A stretch of 64,000 bases of DNA from Paulownia fortunei (Eukaryota; Streptophyta; Magnoliopsida; Lamiales; Paulowniaceae): the NCBI GenBank assembly GCA_019321725.1, contig CM033108.1, positions 10,248,060 through 10,312,059 of the forward strand, given 5' to 3'. Below the pieces are notes generated by a model. That model was not told the origin of the DNA, ran no database searches, and saw only the letters and a list, made by a program, of their open reading frames with translations. The position numbers and the translations under genes were made by a program. The stretch's first letter is position 1; the number at the start of each line of letters is the position of its first letter. Below, in pieces: positions 34,936 through 45,726 of this stretch.

Positions 34936-35406
34936 ACAACGGTGTAAATGTTTTAGGAGTGTTCTCACTTACATTTGTAAAACTAGTTAAATGCATGTGC
35001 GCTTTATGTGAAAACAAGTATGTATGACAAATAGAAAATACTTTATCATAATTTTACATTTACAGTGAAAAGTTTGTTTGTGAATCAAGAATTACATTGT
35101 AATAAAGTCAAATAAGTAGTTAGTTTGTCAATAACGAAATAATAGATAAAATAATATTTCTAAAATGTTAGAAAAGTTAATAAGTCACATGTCTCCAAAT
35201 GAATACACTACCTAAAAGAATAATATACTTTTATTATGTCCTTTATCATTCTTTTTTTTATATATCAATGCATTTCACTAGTTTCGTTGCAATGTTATCA
35301 TCATTTTAAATAATGATCCAATTTTCTCATATCATTTATCATATTACTGATATTAATATACGTTCTATATTTTCTAATATTTTCCATATGAATGTAATAT
35401 ATTATA
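34936..35406. other. No gene recognised
   Basis: AT-rich flank of the solo LTR. Its last five bases (35402-35406, TTATA) are the left copy of the LTR's target duplication. Confidence 0.4.
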
Positions 35407-37022
35407 TGATAAGTGCATATTTTGACATATTTTTAGATCAAATCCTTTATACTTTTCTTGCTTTATTCTTGTTAATATTCTTGTTTTATTAATGTTTTGT
35501 GTTAGGGAATAAATGGAAGCATGTTTTCAGACTTGTGCAGTTTTTGTAATTTGAGCATAACTTCATGATCAAAAGCTCTATGGACCTGAAGCTTGTTTCA
35601 TTTGAAATCCAAGAGATAGAGGTACAACTTTTATGTTGGAGGCTCAGCCCAATTCAGTCTTGATGATAGCAGAAAATTCATCCAAGTAATTACACAAAAT
35701 GGATCACCAAAATTCGGATCAGAGTTCAGCCTAGTATTGACTTATTTTACCAATTCGGTTATATATCTTGAGCCCAAATTTATTTTGGTCTGAAATTCGG
35801 ATATGTTATACCCAAGAGGTAAATAAACAAGTTTTCTGAAGACAAGATGGTGTGAAAATGTGTCGAAATGGTAAAACCATAGGCTGCAAGTTGCTGATGA
35901 TGTTACAGGGCGGCTCTTGGACATGACTCGGTAATTTGACCATATCTCCTTCATCCGATCGCCAAATTTGACAAAAGATATATGAAAATATATCAACGTT
36001 GAAATATCTACAATTTTTATTCTTCACGTATCTTCAAAATCTGGCTTTAGCTAACCAAAAAATGTAATTCAATTCAGTGGATGAGAAATTTGTGTAACAA
36101 CTTACCAACTCTTGGCAACTAGCATACCACTTGATTAACCCCTCCATTATTTGTTTGGCCTCTAGCTTACTCCAAGTACTATAAATAGGCCATGTATTCA
36201 GCTTGTAAGAGAGGGGGGGGTAGAGGGTTTCTTTAGGCTAAGTTATCTAGTTTGTATGTTTTCTAGTATTGTAAGTTTTCTAGTAGTAATAGAAATGCAT
36301 TCTCTAGTTTCTCTTATATTTTTAGTCTTTGTTACTTTTATTATGTCTTTCTAAATTTTATTTTGCTGAGGAAAAAGGGTGAATCTCTTGATGGAGGAAG
36401 AGAAATGGTTATAAGGGTAGAAATTATTTAAGTATGTTGTATTATTATTATTATTTTTGATCTAAACCCTACTTATTTTTGTGGTGATTCTTGATTTATG
36501 TATCTCCAATGGCACAACAAATACTTAGGTTCATTTAGCGTATTGTACGGTTTTACCTCACCGACTGCTAATGTGAAATCTTGATTTGTTGTTGACGAAG
36601 GAGTACATAAATGCTTGATCCCATAAATAAGTGTTGGCGTTAAGAGATAATTTGCAATAGTAAGACAATATCATGATTACCTTATTGCATGAGTTACTTG
36701 ATAATATCTTCCCATTGGAACCTTCATTATGTATGGATTCCAATTGTGGCAATTAATAGAGGTAAAAAGAATAAATAACCATTTATCTATCAAAAACTCA
36801 AGAGTGGATCCCTAATCCTCAGTACTTTTATTACTTCAGTTTTTTCTTTAGCTACATCATACATTAATTGTTCATATATTTTTGATTCACATAAACTCCA
36901 TCTTTTTATAAATATAAACTTGAATTCTTCAAACAACTTCCCTGTGGATCGACCTCGGACTCACGAGAAATTTATTACTCACTACAACCTGCACTTGGGT
37001 TTGCAACCTTAAAGTTGTAGCA
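35407..37022 (+). mobile_element. Solo Athila-type LTR with 5-bp target duplication
   Basis: 1616 bp, starting TGATAAGTGCATATTTTGAC and ending TTAAAGTTGTAGCA, so the TG...CA ends are intact. It is flanked by TTATA on both sides (35402-35406 and 37023-37027). No polypurine tract or primer site adjoins it. This is the expected product of recombination between the two LTRs of an inserted element. It is the best-preserved copy of the LTR family also found at 10245-11856, 20735-21605, 41178-41951 and 42906-43215. Confidence 0.9.
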
Positions 37023-37027
37023 TTATA

Positions 37028-38211
37028 CATGTGTAGAACAAAACTGATAGCTGCACATATATACATGCATACATATACAAATAAGTATATAGGAATATCT
37101 AAGTAGAAATAATATAGATACGTATTCAGTATTCTGTATATCGTAGTACTATTATATACAATATAGTAATATATCTTTAGTAAATTTCATAATTACTATG
37201 TATTATACATTCATATTAAATATGTCTAAAATATCTATCATGTATTTGGTAAATCTACATACAATAAATATATTATTATATTTCCTTTTATCTATGATTG
37301 TATATGAACAATATTAGTAATATACATACTACGTATATATGTGTGCACGCCATCGGTGCTATTTTTGTTGATACCATTATAAAATAACTTTTTTATGTAA
37401 AATGTATTTTATTAATATTTCCTTAATTTATTTCATTCTTATTATTTACTGCAATATATGAAACACATAAACTTACTTTATTTACAGCTTCTTGATTCAA
37501 TTCCTTTCTCATTTCTTGAGTATGTCAAGTATAGGAATTTTTACAATAATATCATTTCTTCCCATCTTTATATATTCTTGAATTCATCATTCTTTATCTA
37601 AATCCATTCTACATGCCAATTACCACCTTAATAGTATAAAAAATATCCCTTGAAAACACAAAAAAGTACTATTACGTTAGATGTAGATAAGGCCAAGGAT
37701 ATGCAAACCATACAAGTTTCGTTGATAAGAAAAAAATGAAACAAAACATCTAGAGCTTCTTCCTGTGCACTATTCACGAATCAACATTTAACACAAAATC
37801 AACATATTTGCCAACGCAAATCCAACAAAATAGACAATTGTGATTTTCTTGGGGCCACAGAACCCAAACCTATAAAAAATTTACTCACATTTCACAGCTC
37901 AGCCTCGACATGGTAATACTGTAGTAGAGAAATGTTGATGCTATTTTACAAAACCAATCAAGATTAATGCGATGCTCAGGTAATTGTAGATTTTATTCCG
38001 ACCATCAATGTATCATTTACTCAAAAAATTTTGCCAATCACAATCAGTCTCTCCATCTTTATATGGCTCTCCCTCTCCAATTTTGTTACGATAATTAGAT
38101 AAATAATACATTACACTTCTTCAACATCTTGTAATATTTGAAAGCTCATGTATCATTTAATTTTAGCCAAATATCGATTCAATAACAAGAAATTTCTTTC
38201 GAGTCCAATCA
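37028..38211. other. AT-rich flank, no gene recognised
   Basis: Begins with TATA-rich sequence. No frame resembles a known family. It could be ordinary intergenic DNA hosting the solo LTR. Confidence 0.4.
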
Positions 38212-38535
38212 CTATGTTAGCAACCTAAACATTTCAATTGTCAAATAAACTTTATGATCAAGTTCAACAGGTAAATGACAAGGTTTTAAATAAATTATCA
38301 TAAAAGGAGACATTCCTAATGATGTTTTGAAAACAATTCTATATGTCCAAAGTGTATCGGTAAGTCTAAAAGACCAATCTTTAAGATTTGAGTTAATTGT
38401 CTCTTCCAAAATTAATTTTATCTCCCTATTTACAAGTTCAACTTGTCTATTTGTCTGAGGATAATAATGGTTTGGAACTTTATGTATGATTCCATATTTT
38501 CTCGTTAAAGTTCCAAAATTTTTGATACAAAAATG
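38212..38535 (-). pseudogene. Integrase fragment of a second Athila-type element
   Basis: Minus-strand copy of the region at 15600-15910: NSNLKDWSFRLTDTLWTYR, FKTSLGMSPFMIIY and HLPVELDHKVYLTIEMF read from right to left. The sequence then jumps, within CAAAAATGTTAGC (about 38530-38541), to the region equivalent to 16494. This deletes about 590 bases that hold the zinc-binding region and the first catalytic aspartate. The 3' part of the element is missing on the left. Confidence 0.8.
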
Positions 38536-39945
38536 TTAGCAAACCAAGGTAAAATAGAAATATTAAATAGTTGTTGATCAGGGAAAGTGTCATTAATGAG
38601 TGTGGTTTGAAATGAGTCATCACAAACAGGTCTCGACAAATGTTTAGCCACCACATTCTCTACACCTTCTTATATCGAATTGTATCCACATAATCAGTCT
38701 AGGTTTGACAAAAGATATTTCAAAACTTCATGATCACTGAAAACAACAAAGAATGAGCCAACAAGATAAGATCTAAATTTGTCCAATACAAAACATACAA
38801 CAAGTAATTCTTTTTCAGTTGTTGGATAATTCAATTGAGTACTATTTAAAGTTTTACTTGCATCGTAAATAAAATATGGTTTGTTATCTTTTCTTTGTCC
38901 TAAAACAGCTCCAACTGCATAGTCACTGGCATCACACATTATTTCAAAAGGTAAAGTCCAATTTAGAAGCTGCATTATTGGAGCAGACGTAAGCATGCTT
39001 TTAAGCTTAGCAAAAACATTGTCACAATTTTCAGTCCATTCAAAAATAGTGTCTTTTGTTAGAAGATTATACAAAGGTTTAGATATTATACTAAAATCTT
39101 TGATAAATCTTCTATAAAAACCAGCATATCCTAAAAATGATCTTACCTCCTTCACAAACTATGGTATTGGAAAATTGGCAATTAACTCGATTTTATATTT
39201 GTCTACTTCAATATCTTTTGATGAAATAATATTTCTAAGAACAATACGAATTGCATCATGAAATGGCATTTCTCCCAATTGAGTACAAGGTTCTTTCGTC
39301 ACATCTGATCAAATTTTTTTCTAAATTAGATAAGCAATCGTCAAATAAATTATCAAAATTAGAAAAGTCATCCATAAAAACTTCAAAAAAACATTCAATC
39401 ATGTCAGTAAAAATACTAAGCATGCATCGTTGGAATGTAACTGGTGCATTATATAATCTAAAAAGCATCATTCAATATGCATAAGTACCGAAAGGACATG
39501 TAAAAGTTGCTTTCTCTTAATCTTCAAGCGTAATTCCAATTTGATTATATTCGAAATATCCATCTAAAAAACACTAAAATTCATGTCCCGCAACTCTTTC
39601 TCGGATTTGATCAATGAAGGGTAGTGAAAAATGATATTTTCTAATAACTGAATTGAGTTTTCTATAGTCAATACACATTCGCCAACCAGTAACAGTCCTA
39701 TTCAAAATTAATTCATCATTCTCATTCTTGACTATAGTAACTCTAGATTTCTTTGGTACAACTTGAGTAGGACATACCCATTTTCCGTCATAAATAAGAT
39801 AAATGATTCAATTATCTAAAAGTTTAATGATTTCATTTCTCAATACTTCTTTCATATTAGGATTTAGCTTTCATTACATCTCTCTAGAAGGTATAGCATT
39901 TTTCTCTAGATAGATGTTATGTGTGCAAATTAAAGAATTATACCT
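38536..39945 (-). pseudogene. RT and RNase H of the second Athila-type element
   Basis: Parallels 16500-17960. RNase H is open from 38694 to 39155 (MCDASDYAVGAVLGQRKDN, LNYPTTEKELLVV, LDKFRSYLVG, SDHEVLKYLL), where the copy at 16441-18050 is broken, so this is the better RNase H. RT reads FLGYAGFYRRFIKDFS, then MDDFSNF (catalytic box, FMDDFS form) and MLFRLYNAPVTFQRCMLSIF. Stops occur at about 39156, 39480 and 39577. It is not functional. Confidence 0.85.
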
Positions 39946-40760
39946 TTAATGTCAACAATGGTCCAATGGTCCATCCTAAAGTATTCTTGTGCATTTTTAG
40001 ATTTTCGATCAACTTAACTTCTTAGGTTGCATCAAGTTTAAAAGTAATTATTACTGCAAAAGTCTCATTCTCATCCAAAAAGAGTATTTCAAATCAAATG
40101 GCAAATATTTCAAATCAATCACAAGAGCTTTAATACTTGATGGAACAGATTGTACTGTTGATGATGAAAGTTCTTCAAACTTTGGCTTCCAAAAATATTT
40201 TTCTTGTACCTGTGAAAATTCAGAGAGAGTATTAACGTGTGCCTTTTTATAAATACTTTCACTTTCAAAACAAGTCTCCAAAAGATCTGAAGAATTAGCA
40301 GTAGTAAAATATTCATGAACAAGTTCCTCGATTGAATCCACTCCATATGCTTTGACATCTTCTGTAGGTTGCTTACAAACATTAAACATATTTAGTTCCG
40401 AAGTCATATTTCTAAAAGATAACTTCAAAATATCATTCCTACAATTAATCAAAGTATTTGGAGTTCCAAGAAAAGTACGACCTAAAATGATAGGAATCTG
40501 TGTATATGTATGTACAACAGGTTCTGTGTCCAAAACAATAAAATCCACTATAAAGTAAAACTTATCAATTTATACCAACACATCTTCTACTATTCCCTTT
40601 GAAACTTTAATCGAACGGTCAACTAGTTAGAGTTCAACAGAAGTTTTTTTAAGTTGTTCCAAACCTAACTGTTCATATATTGAGAAAGGTAGAAAATTTA
40701 CACTAGCACCAAGATCAAGCAAAGTACTCTCTATTCTAGTGTTTTCTATGGTACATGAAA
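39946..40760 (-). pseudogene. Protease region of the second Athila-type element
   Basis: Reads LLDLGASVNFLPFSIYEQLG (about 40665-40725), then, after a stop near 40630, DFIVLDTEPVVHTYTQIPI and LGRTFLGTPNTLINCRNDIL, followed by the linker. Equivalent to 18051-18780 with the same DLGAS active-site form. The linker is open for 165 codons (40051-40548). Confidence 0.82.
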
Positions 40761-41177
40761 TGGTTGGATAACTTGGATCTTTGTACTTGGGTGGAGTGAA
40801 TTGTTGAATCATTGAACTAATACTTTCAGTTAAAAATGCCTTCTTTTGTACATGATGTTTTCTTTTAACTGTACACAAATCTTTCAAAAATTTGGCATAA
40901 GAGGAAACATGTTTGATTACATCTAATAATAGAATATTAATCTTGACTTGTTGAAAATTTCAAAGATTTCAAAATTTGAGTTCAATTTCTAAGTTGGTTG
41001 CAATCTTTGAGAAAAAGATGTTGGAGGTGAATATTTTTCTTTTTCATCATTTCCACACTTATCTTCATTAAACTTACCTTCATTGTTAATATTATTTTCA
41101 TTATTCATTCTTGAAGGTGGATTAGAAACTTTCTCCTTGGAATGAATAGTCTTGTCAACAACTTTTATTGTTGTCTT
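40761..41177 (-). pseudogene. Gag C-terminal fragment of the second Athila-type element
   Basis: Equivalent to 18781-19180. DLCTVKRKHHVQKKAFLTES and QQFTPPKYKDPSYPTIS lie at 40760-40887, and the earlier linker is broken. It ends within ...AACAACTTTTATTG and is replaced at about 41178 by plus-strand LTR sequence. The rest of this gag resumes at 42495. Confidence 0.75.
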
Positions 41178-41951
41178 TCTTTAACCTAAGTTTTCTAGCA
41201 GTAATGTAAGTTTTCTAGTAGTAATAAAAATGTACTCTCTAGTTTCTCTTCTGTTTTATTCTTTTTTATTTTAATTATGTATTTTTGAATTTTATTTAGC
41301 TAAGGAGAAAGGGTAAACCTCTTGATGGAGGAAGATGAACGATTATAAAAATAAAAAATATTTAAGTGTGTTGTACCATTGTTTTAATTTTTGATCTAAA
41401 TCCTACTTGTTTTGTGGTGATTCTTGATTAATGTATTACTAATGGTACAAAAAATACTGGGTTTATTGAGCTAGATATTTGGTTTTACTACACAAACCAC
41501 TAACGTGAAACCTTGATTTGTTGTAGAAGGTATGCATAAATAATTGATCTCATAAACAAGTATTGGCGTTAAGAGATAATTTGTAAATTGTAAGACAATA
41601 TCATGATTACCTTAGTGCATGATCTATTTGATAACATCTTTTCATTGGAACCTTCATTATATATGGATTCCAATAGTGACAATTAAAAGAGGTAAAAAGA
41701 ATAAATAATCATTCTTCTATCCAAAACTCAAGAGTGGATCTTTAATCCTCAGTACTTTTATTACTTTGGTTTTTCTTTTATTTATAACATACATTATTTT
41801 TTTATATATTCTAAGCCACATAAAACCCATCTTTTTTTAGAAATATAATCCTAAAATCTTCAAACAACTTCCTTATGGATCGACCTCGGACTCACAAGAA
41901 ATTTATTACTTGACACAACTTGCATTTGGGTTTGCAGCCTTAAAGTTATAG
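41178..41951 (+). repeat. Athila-type LTR, 3' half, inserted in inverted orientation
   Basis: Parallels 36235-37022 of the solo LTR: GTAAGTTTTCTAGTAGTAAT, CTCTTGATGGAGGAAGA, TGGATCGACCTCGGACTCAC and TTTGCAGCCTTAAAGTTATAGC. The first half of the LTR is absent, so this is not a clean insertion. Confidence 0.82.
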
Positions 41952-41956
41952 CTAGT

Positions 41957-41979
41957 TTTTAGTGTCGTGGCCAGGAAAG
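41957..41979 (+). other. Primer-binding site, tRNA-Asp type (degenerate)
   Basis: TTTTAGTGTCGTGGCCAGG follows the LTR end, a mutated form of TTTTTGGCGCCGTTGCCGGG. It shows the plus-strand polarity of this piece. Confidence 0.6.
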
Positions 41980-42121
41980 ACAAGGTAAGTATTCAGGTTT
42001 GTAAATATTTATTCTTTGTAAATATTGTGTGTTTATTTTCTTTATGATTATATGTCATATGGTATCGTAGACATAATTCTCGGCATTTAGTTAGAAATAA
42101 TTTGAAACTTTATTTAGAAAT

Positions 42122-42494
42122 TTGTTTGAGTCACCTGCACATACTTCCACTATAGCTGAAAATGAATGTGTCCTGGATAAAAATGAGAATCAATCGGTGC
42201 ATACTGTGCATTATTACTTGCAACCTCCTCAAAATTCTTCTCATTCTTATTTCATTTTTTCTCTCAATGTAAATAACTTTCGATTCAAGCTAGGTATGAT
42301 CCCTTTACTTTCTAATTTCCATAGTTTAGAATCTGAAAGCCCTTACTTACATATAAAAGAATTTGATGAAGTATGTGCCACTTTTGGTGATCAAACTTGC
42401 ACAAATAATTATTTTCTTTTTCTTTAAAAGATAAAGCAAAAAGTTGGCTTAATTTTTTAAAACCTAGGTCAATTAGCATTTGACAAGAAATGAT
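42122..42494 (+). pseudogene. Gag N-terminal fragment (plus strand)
   Basis: Reads as Athila-type Gag: FRFKLGMIPLLSNFHSLESE, SPYLHIKEFDEVCATFGDQTC, then, after a stop near 42425, LKDKAKSWLNFLKPRSI. The frame begins at TTG, not ATG, so no start is assured. It ends at about 42494, where sequence of the opposite orientation begins. This N-terminal half of Gag is exactly what the copy at 18781-20112 lacks. Confidence 0.82.
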
Positions 42495-42905
42495 TTCTTC
42501 TTTGTGGATTGTAAGTTTCGGAATATGGAGAATGTAAAGTTTTTTTGAATGTGTTCATGAAATTTGCTTGTACTGGAATGTTTGAACATTCATTGGTGGA
42601 GTATCTCATAAGTTCACAATTGCTACAAACTTCTTTCTCTCATACAGATTTGATTTTCTTTACTTTTTTAAGTTCCATGGCCTCAACTTTTCTTATTAAA
42701 CTAGGAATCCTAGAATTTAGATCATTTTCTTGACTAAGGTAATATTTTTCTTTATTACTATTAGCAAGATTAGATCTAATAGAACCTTTGAATTAATATT
42801 ATGCCATAATTGAGAGTTTTCTGCCAAATGATCTAGATATTATAAGGCTTCATCCGGTTCTTTATCAAGAAACTCACCATTACACATTATTTCAAAAAAT
42901 TTATT
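42495..42905 (-). pseudogene. Gag zinc-knuckle region of the second Athila-type element
   Basis: Minus-strand equivalent of 19500-19920. On the sense strand the zinc knuckle appears as CSNCELMRYSTNEC (about 42590-42630), where the histidine has become tyrosine. With 40761-41177 it shows that the plus-strand piece 41178-42494 sits inside this gag. Confidence 0.75.
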
Positions 42906-43480
42906 TTATGTTTTATTTTTTAAATTTGATTGCAGGATGAGGGAGATATGGTCATATTACCAGATCATGTTTAAGATTCATCCTTCAATATTAACAGCGC
43001 ATTGCAGCATATTTATTGACCATTTTGATATGTTTTTTCACCATGTTGTCTTGAATAGACTTGTTAATCTACCTCTTCTATATAACATATCCACATTTCA
43101 AGCCAAAAGTAATTTTGGTTTAAGATCTATAACCCATTTGGTAAACTAGGTCAGGTTTGGGCTTAACTCTGATTCGAATTTTTGGTGATTCATTTTGTAC
43201 AGCCACTTGTAATCCAACCTCTTTGATCCTTACACATTTAGTATGGGATCCAAGGTCTACATGAACTTACAGATGAATGACTTATCAATCCATAGCCTCA
43301 AGAATTAAATCAAAACTATTTCGAAATCAAAAGTTAGGCCAGTTTCTCTAAAACTTGCACAAAAAAAGATAAAACTCTTTAATCTCATTTTTTATATTGA
43401 TTTCCTATTTTATTCCTAAAACACAAAAATAATTTAATTCGGTGTCCTAATGAAAATTTCAAAGTGGAAATAATTATATA
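42906..43480 (-). repeat. Athila-type LTR fragment
   Basis: 42930-43215 matches 11305-11580 (GATGAGGGAGATATGGTCAT, CATATTTATTGACCATTTTG, TATAACATATCC, GATCTATAACC). From 43216 to about 43480 the match is weak but keeps words equivalent to AACTTGCAC and TTTATTCC. It follows gag directly, so the primer site is deleted. Confidence 0.65.
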
Positions 43481-43489
43481 AATTCTAAT

Positions 43490-43800
43490 TAATTGTACAC
43501 ATTTAAATGTTCATCACATACCAGTCCTGAAAGCCTCTTCTGAGATCTAACATCTCGTCTACCTAGTGTGTTTACCATACAAATCTTGTAGGTGAACATA
43601 GATATCATGTGCATGAGCATGTATCTCATGTTGCCTCTACAACTCATTAGACATCGATGCCATCATATAACATCACATCTACAGATTATCATCAACTTCT
43701 TGTTGACATTCTGCAAGCTCCTCCTCTATCCCATCTACTGGCAGCCTACGCTAGAGGAGTATCGAGTATGTATGATCTCTTCTCAAATTATAAAATAATT
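43490..43800 (-). pseudogene. Copia Gag fragment
   Basis: On the minus strand the frame reads YMMASMSNEL, RQHEIHAHAHDIYVHLQDLY, GKHTR and ISEEAFRTGM, with several internal stops. This matches the copia Gag block with ASMSNELQRQHE and HLQELYG. It lies downstream of the copia LTR, primer site and leader at 43801-47743, in the correct order. The rest of the element is missing; the left end abuts an Athila-type LTR fragment. Confidence 0.75.
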
Positions 43801-45710
43801 TTGAGGTTCCTTAACTAATTGACAAAGTAGGTCCAATTAATTTATTAGCGGCCAAGATTGATGCAAGTGGATTTTTGCCATTTTCATAAACATAATCTAT
43901 AAAAATTAAACAAGACAAAAAATGAGCATTATTTCAAAATCATATTCATTCATAACAAGATCTTTAGTTATAAATGTCTCCCACTTATTTATTCAAATTT
44001 CATCACCCCCTAATGGTAATTTGGGAATTCATATTTCCCAGTGAGCTTGAGGCCCATTCAATATGTCATATGCCCTAATTTTATGAGATCGTAAAATATA
44101 TTAAAAGGTTGTTAACTTTTAAAGATTGTATCTCTATATAATCCTCATGATATTTTGCCTCACTTTTTTAGTTTACCCCAATTTTATGAGCCCATATAGT
44201 ATTAAGTGTCAAGCAAGACACATCAAACCTCCATCTAGATAGAGCATCAAAATTTTCCATGACTCATGGCCAATGTAGAGATAAGTTCATTCCATGGGCA
44301 TCGCTATGTTTAGTAGATATCACAATTTTCCACCATGAAGTCATCCCATGACTCATGGCCAATGACTAAGTGGGGTAGTATCATCTTGTCGTCTACTTTT
44401 GATGATAGACATGGATTATTAGGTCCAACCAATTTTATCCATATTTGCTTGAAATTGAAAATTTAAAAAAAAACCCTTTACTTGATTTTTTATTCAAGTG
44501 GGATATTCATTTTAACTAAGACCTCATCATTTTATCTTTATTTATTTCATTAGTTTGTATTCAATTAAAAGAAAGCCCAAAAGTATGAAATAAACCCTAT
44601 GCATGCATCTAATGCATATGCAAATAGATGATCATGAACTAATCATATATGATCCATTTGAGTCAAAAGTGGATCTAGGTCAGTCTAAGGATAATAAAAT
44701 AAAATTAAACAATATCTATTACATGAATATATCCCATACATTCATAGGCCTTCTCTTGATTCTCCGACTTGGTCCTTCTTCTTCTCTACCAAACAAAAAA
44801 AAAAAGCTTACCCTAGGTTATTCTCTTTACATTTTAAAATAGAAAGTACATACAATAAGAGAATAAGATACACACATGCCCCATTTTAAAACCTAAAAAT
44901 AAAATCCAATCACATTGGTCAATGGCGCCATGATCATCCCATACATGCTCATGAATATATCACAGAATTTTTCAAAACATGTAAATTTACCATCCTTTAA
45001 ACTTGTCAATTTCAAAACTTGGGACATTATTTTGATTTTTCAAGAAGAACCCCTTTTTCAGAGATTTAAAATTAAAAATTTATTTTAAAATTTCAAAAAT
45101 TAAATTTTTTCAACCTAACACGATGGGGTTGTCCAACAGACCCACACAACAATGTGCTACCCAGCATGGCAACACTCATAGCGTCACGTTTCCAACACCT
45201 GATGCCCGCACCAGCTGTTGACCTAGTGAACGAGCACCCCAACACAGTTTTGTGCGCACTCATCGCATGGGTGCACGTATAATCTACTACAGCACATGCA
45301 CCCAGTGATAATCGCTCATGACGTGTGTCATGTTATTTGCTCGTGGACACATGTTGGGTGCCTAGCACCCATCATCATGCGTGTCAAGTTTTTGCCCAAC
45401 CTTGCACGTAACTATTGCATGACATATGGTCATCACTGCCATCATTGTGCCCGAGCTGGTGCACTGCTGGTGAGCAGCGCACAAGTCATAGCTCGCTTGC
45501 ACACTTAGGCGGCAGTGCTCTTGTCCATGGCCCGACGATCGCTACTATGACTTGGTGATAGTTCCTACGATTTCTTATCATATCTGAAATTTAATAGTCA
45601 ATTCAAAAATGCAAAAACAAGTATGTCCCAATCAGAAATCAAAATTTAATAAAATTTATTAATTAAATCCTAAATGCATAAATCAAAACTTAATTGAAAA
45701 TGCATTAACT
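43801..45710 (-). other. Copia 5' leader (non-coding)
   Basis: Lies between the primer site (45711-45725) and gag. 43800-44430 is repeated at 53140-53726 (GGTTCCTTAACTA, GATGCAAGTGGATTTTT, TATAAATGTCTCCCACT). Within it, 45120-45545 is much richer in G and C than its surroundings. A 70-codon Cys/His-rich plus-strand frame in that island is antisense to the element, and I reject it. Confidence 0.65.
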
Positions 45711-45725
45711 ATGGCTCTGATACCA
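45711..45725 (-). other. Primer-binding site, initiator tRNA-Met
   Basis: In element orientation the LTR end CGAACCCAACA is followed by one base and TGGTATCAGAGCCAT, the standard copia primer site complementary to tRNA-iMet. It shows that 45727-47743 is a 5' LTR on the minus strand. Confidence 0.92.
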
Positions 45726-45726
45726 T

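Noticed and set aside
42122..42427. Independent protein-coding gene of 101 aa
   Set aside because: It is the N-terminal half of an Athila-type Gag starting at TTG, so it was annotated as a gag fragment instead.
45296..45508. Cys/His-rich 70-codon frame resembling a metal-binding peptide
   Set aside because: It lies on the strand opposite to the copia element in its untranslated leader, inside a GC-rich island that biases codons to Cys, His and Ala.
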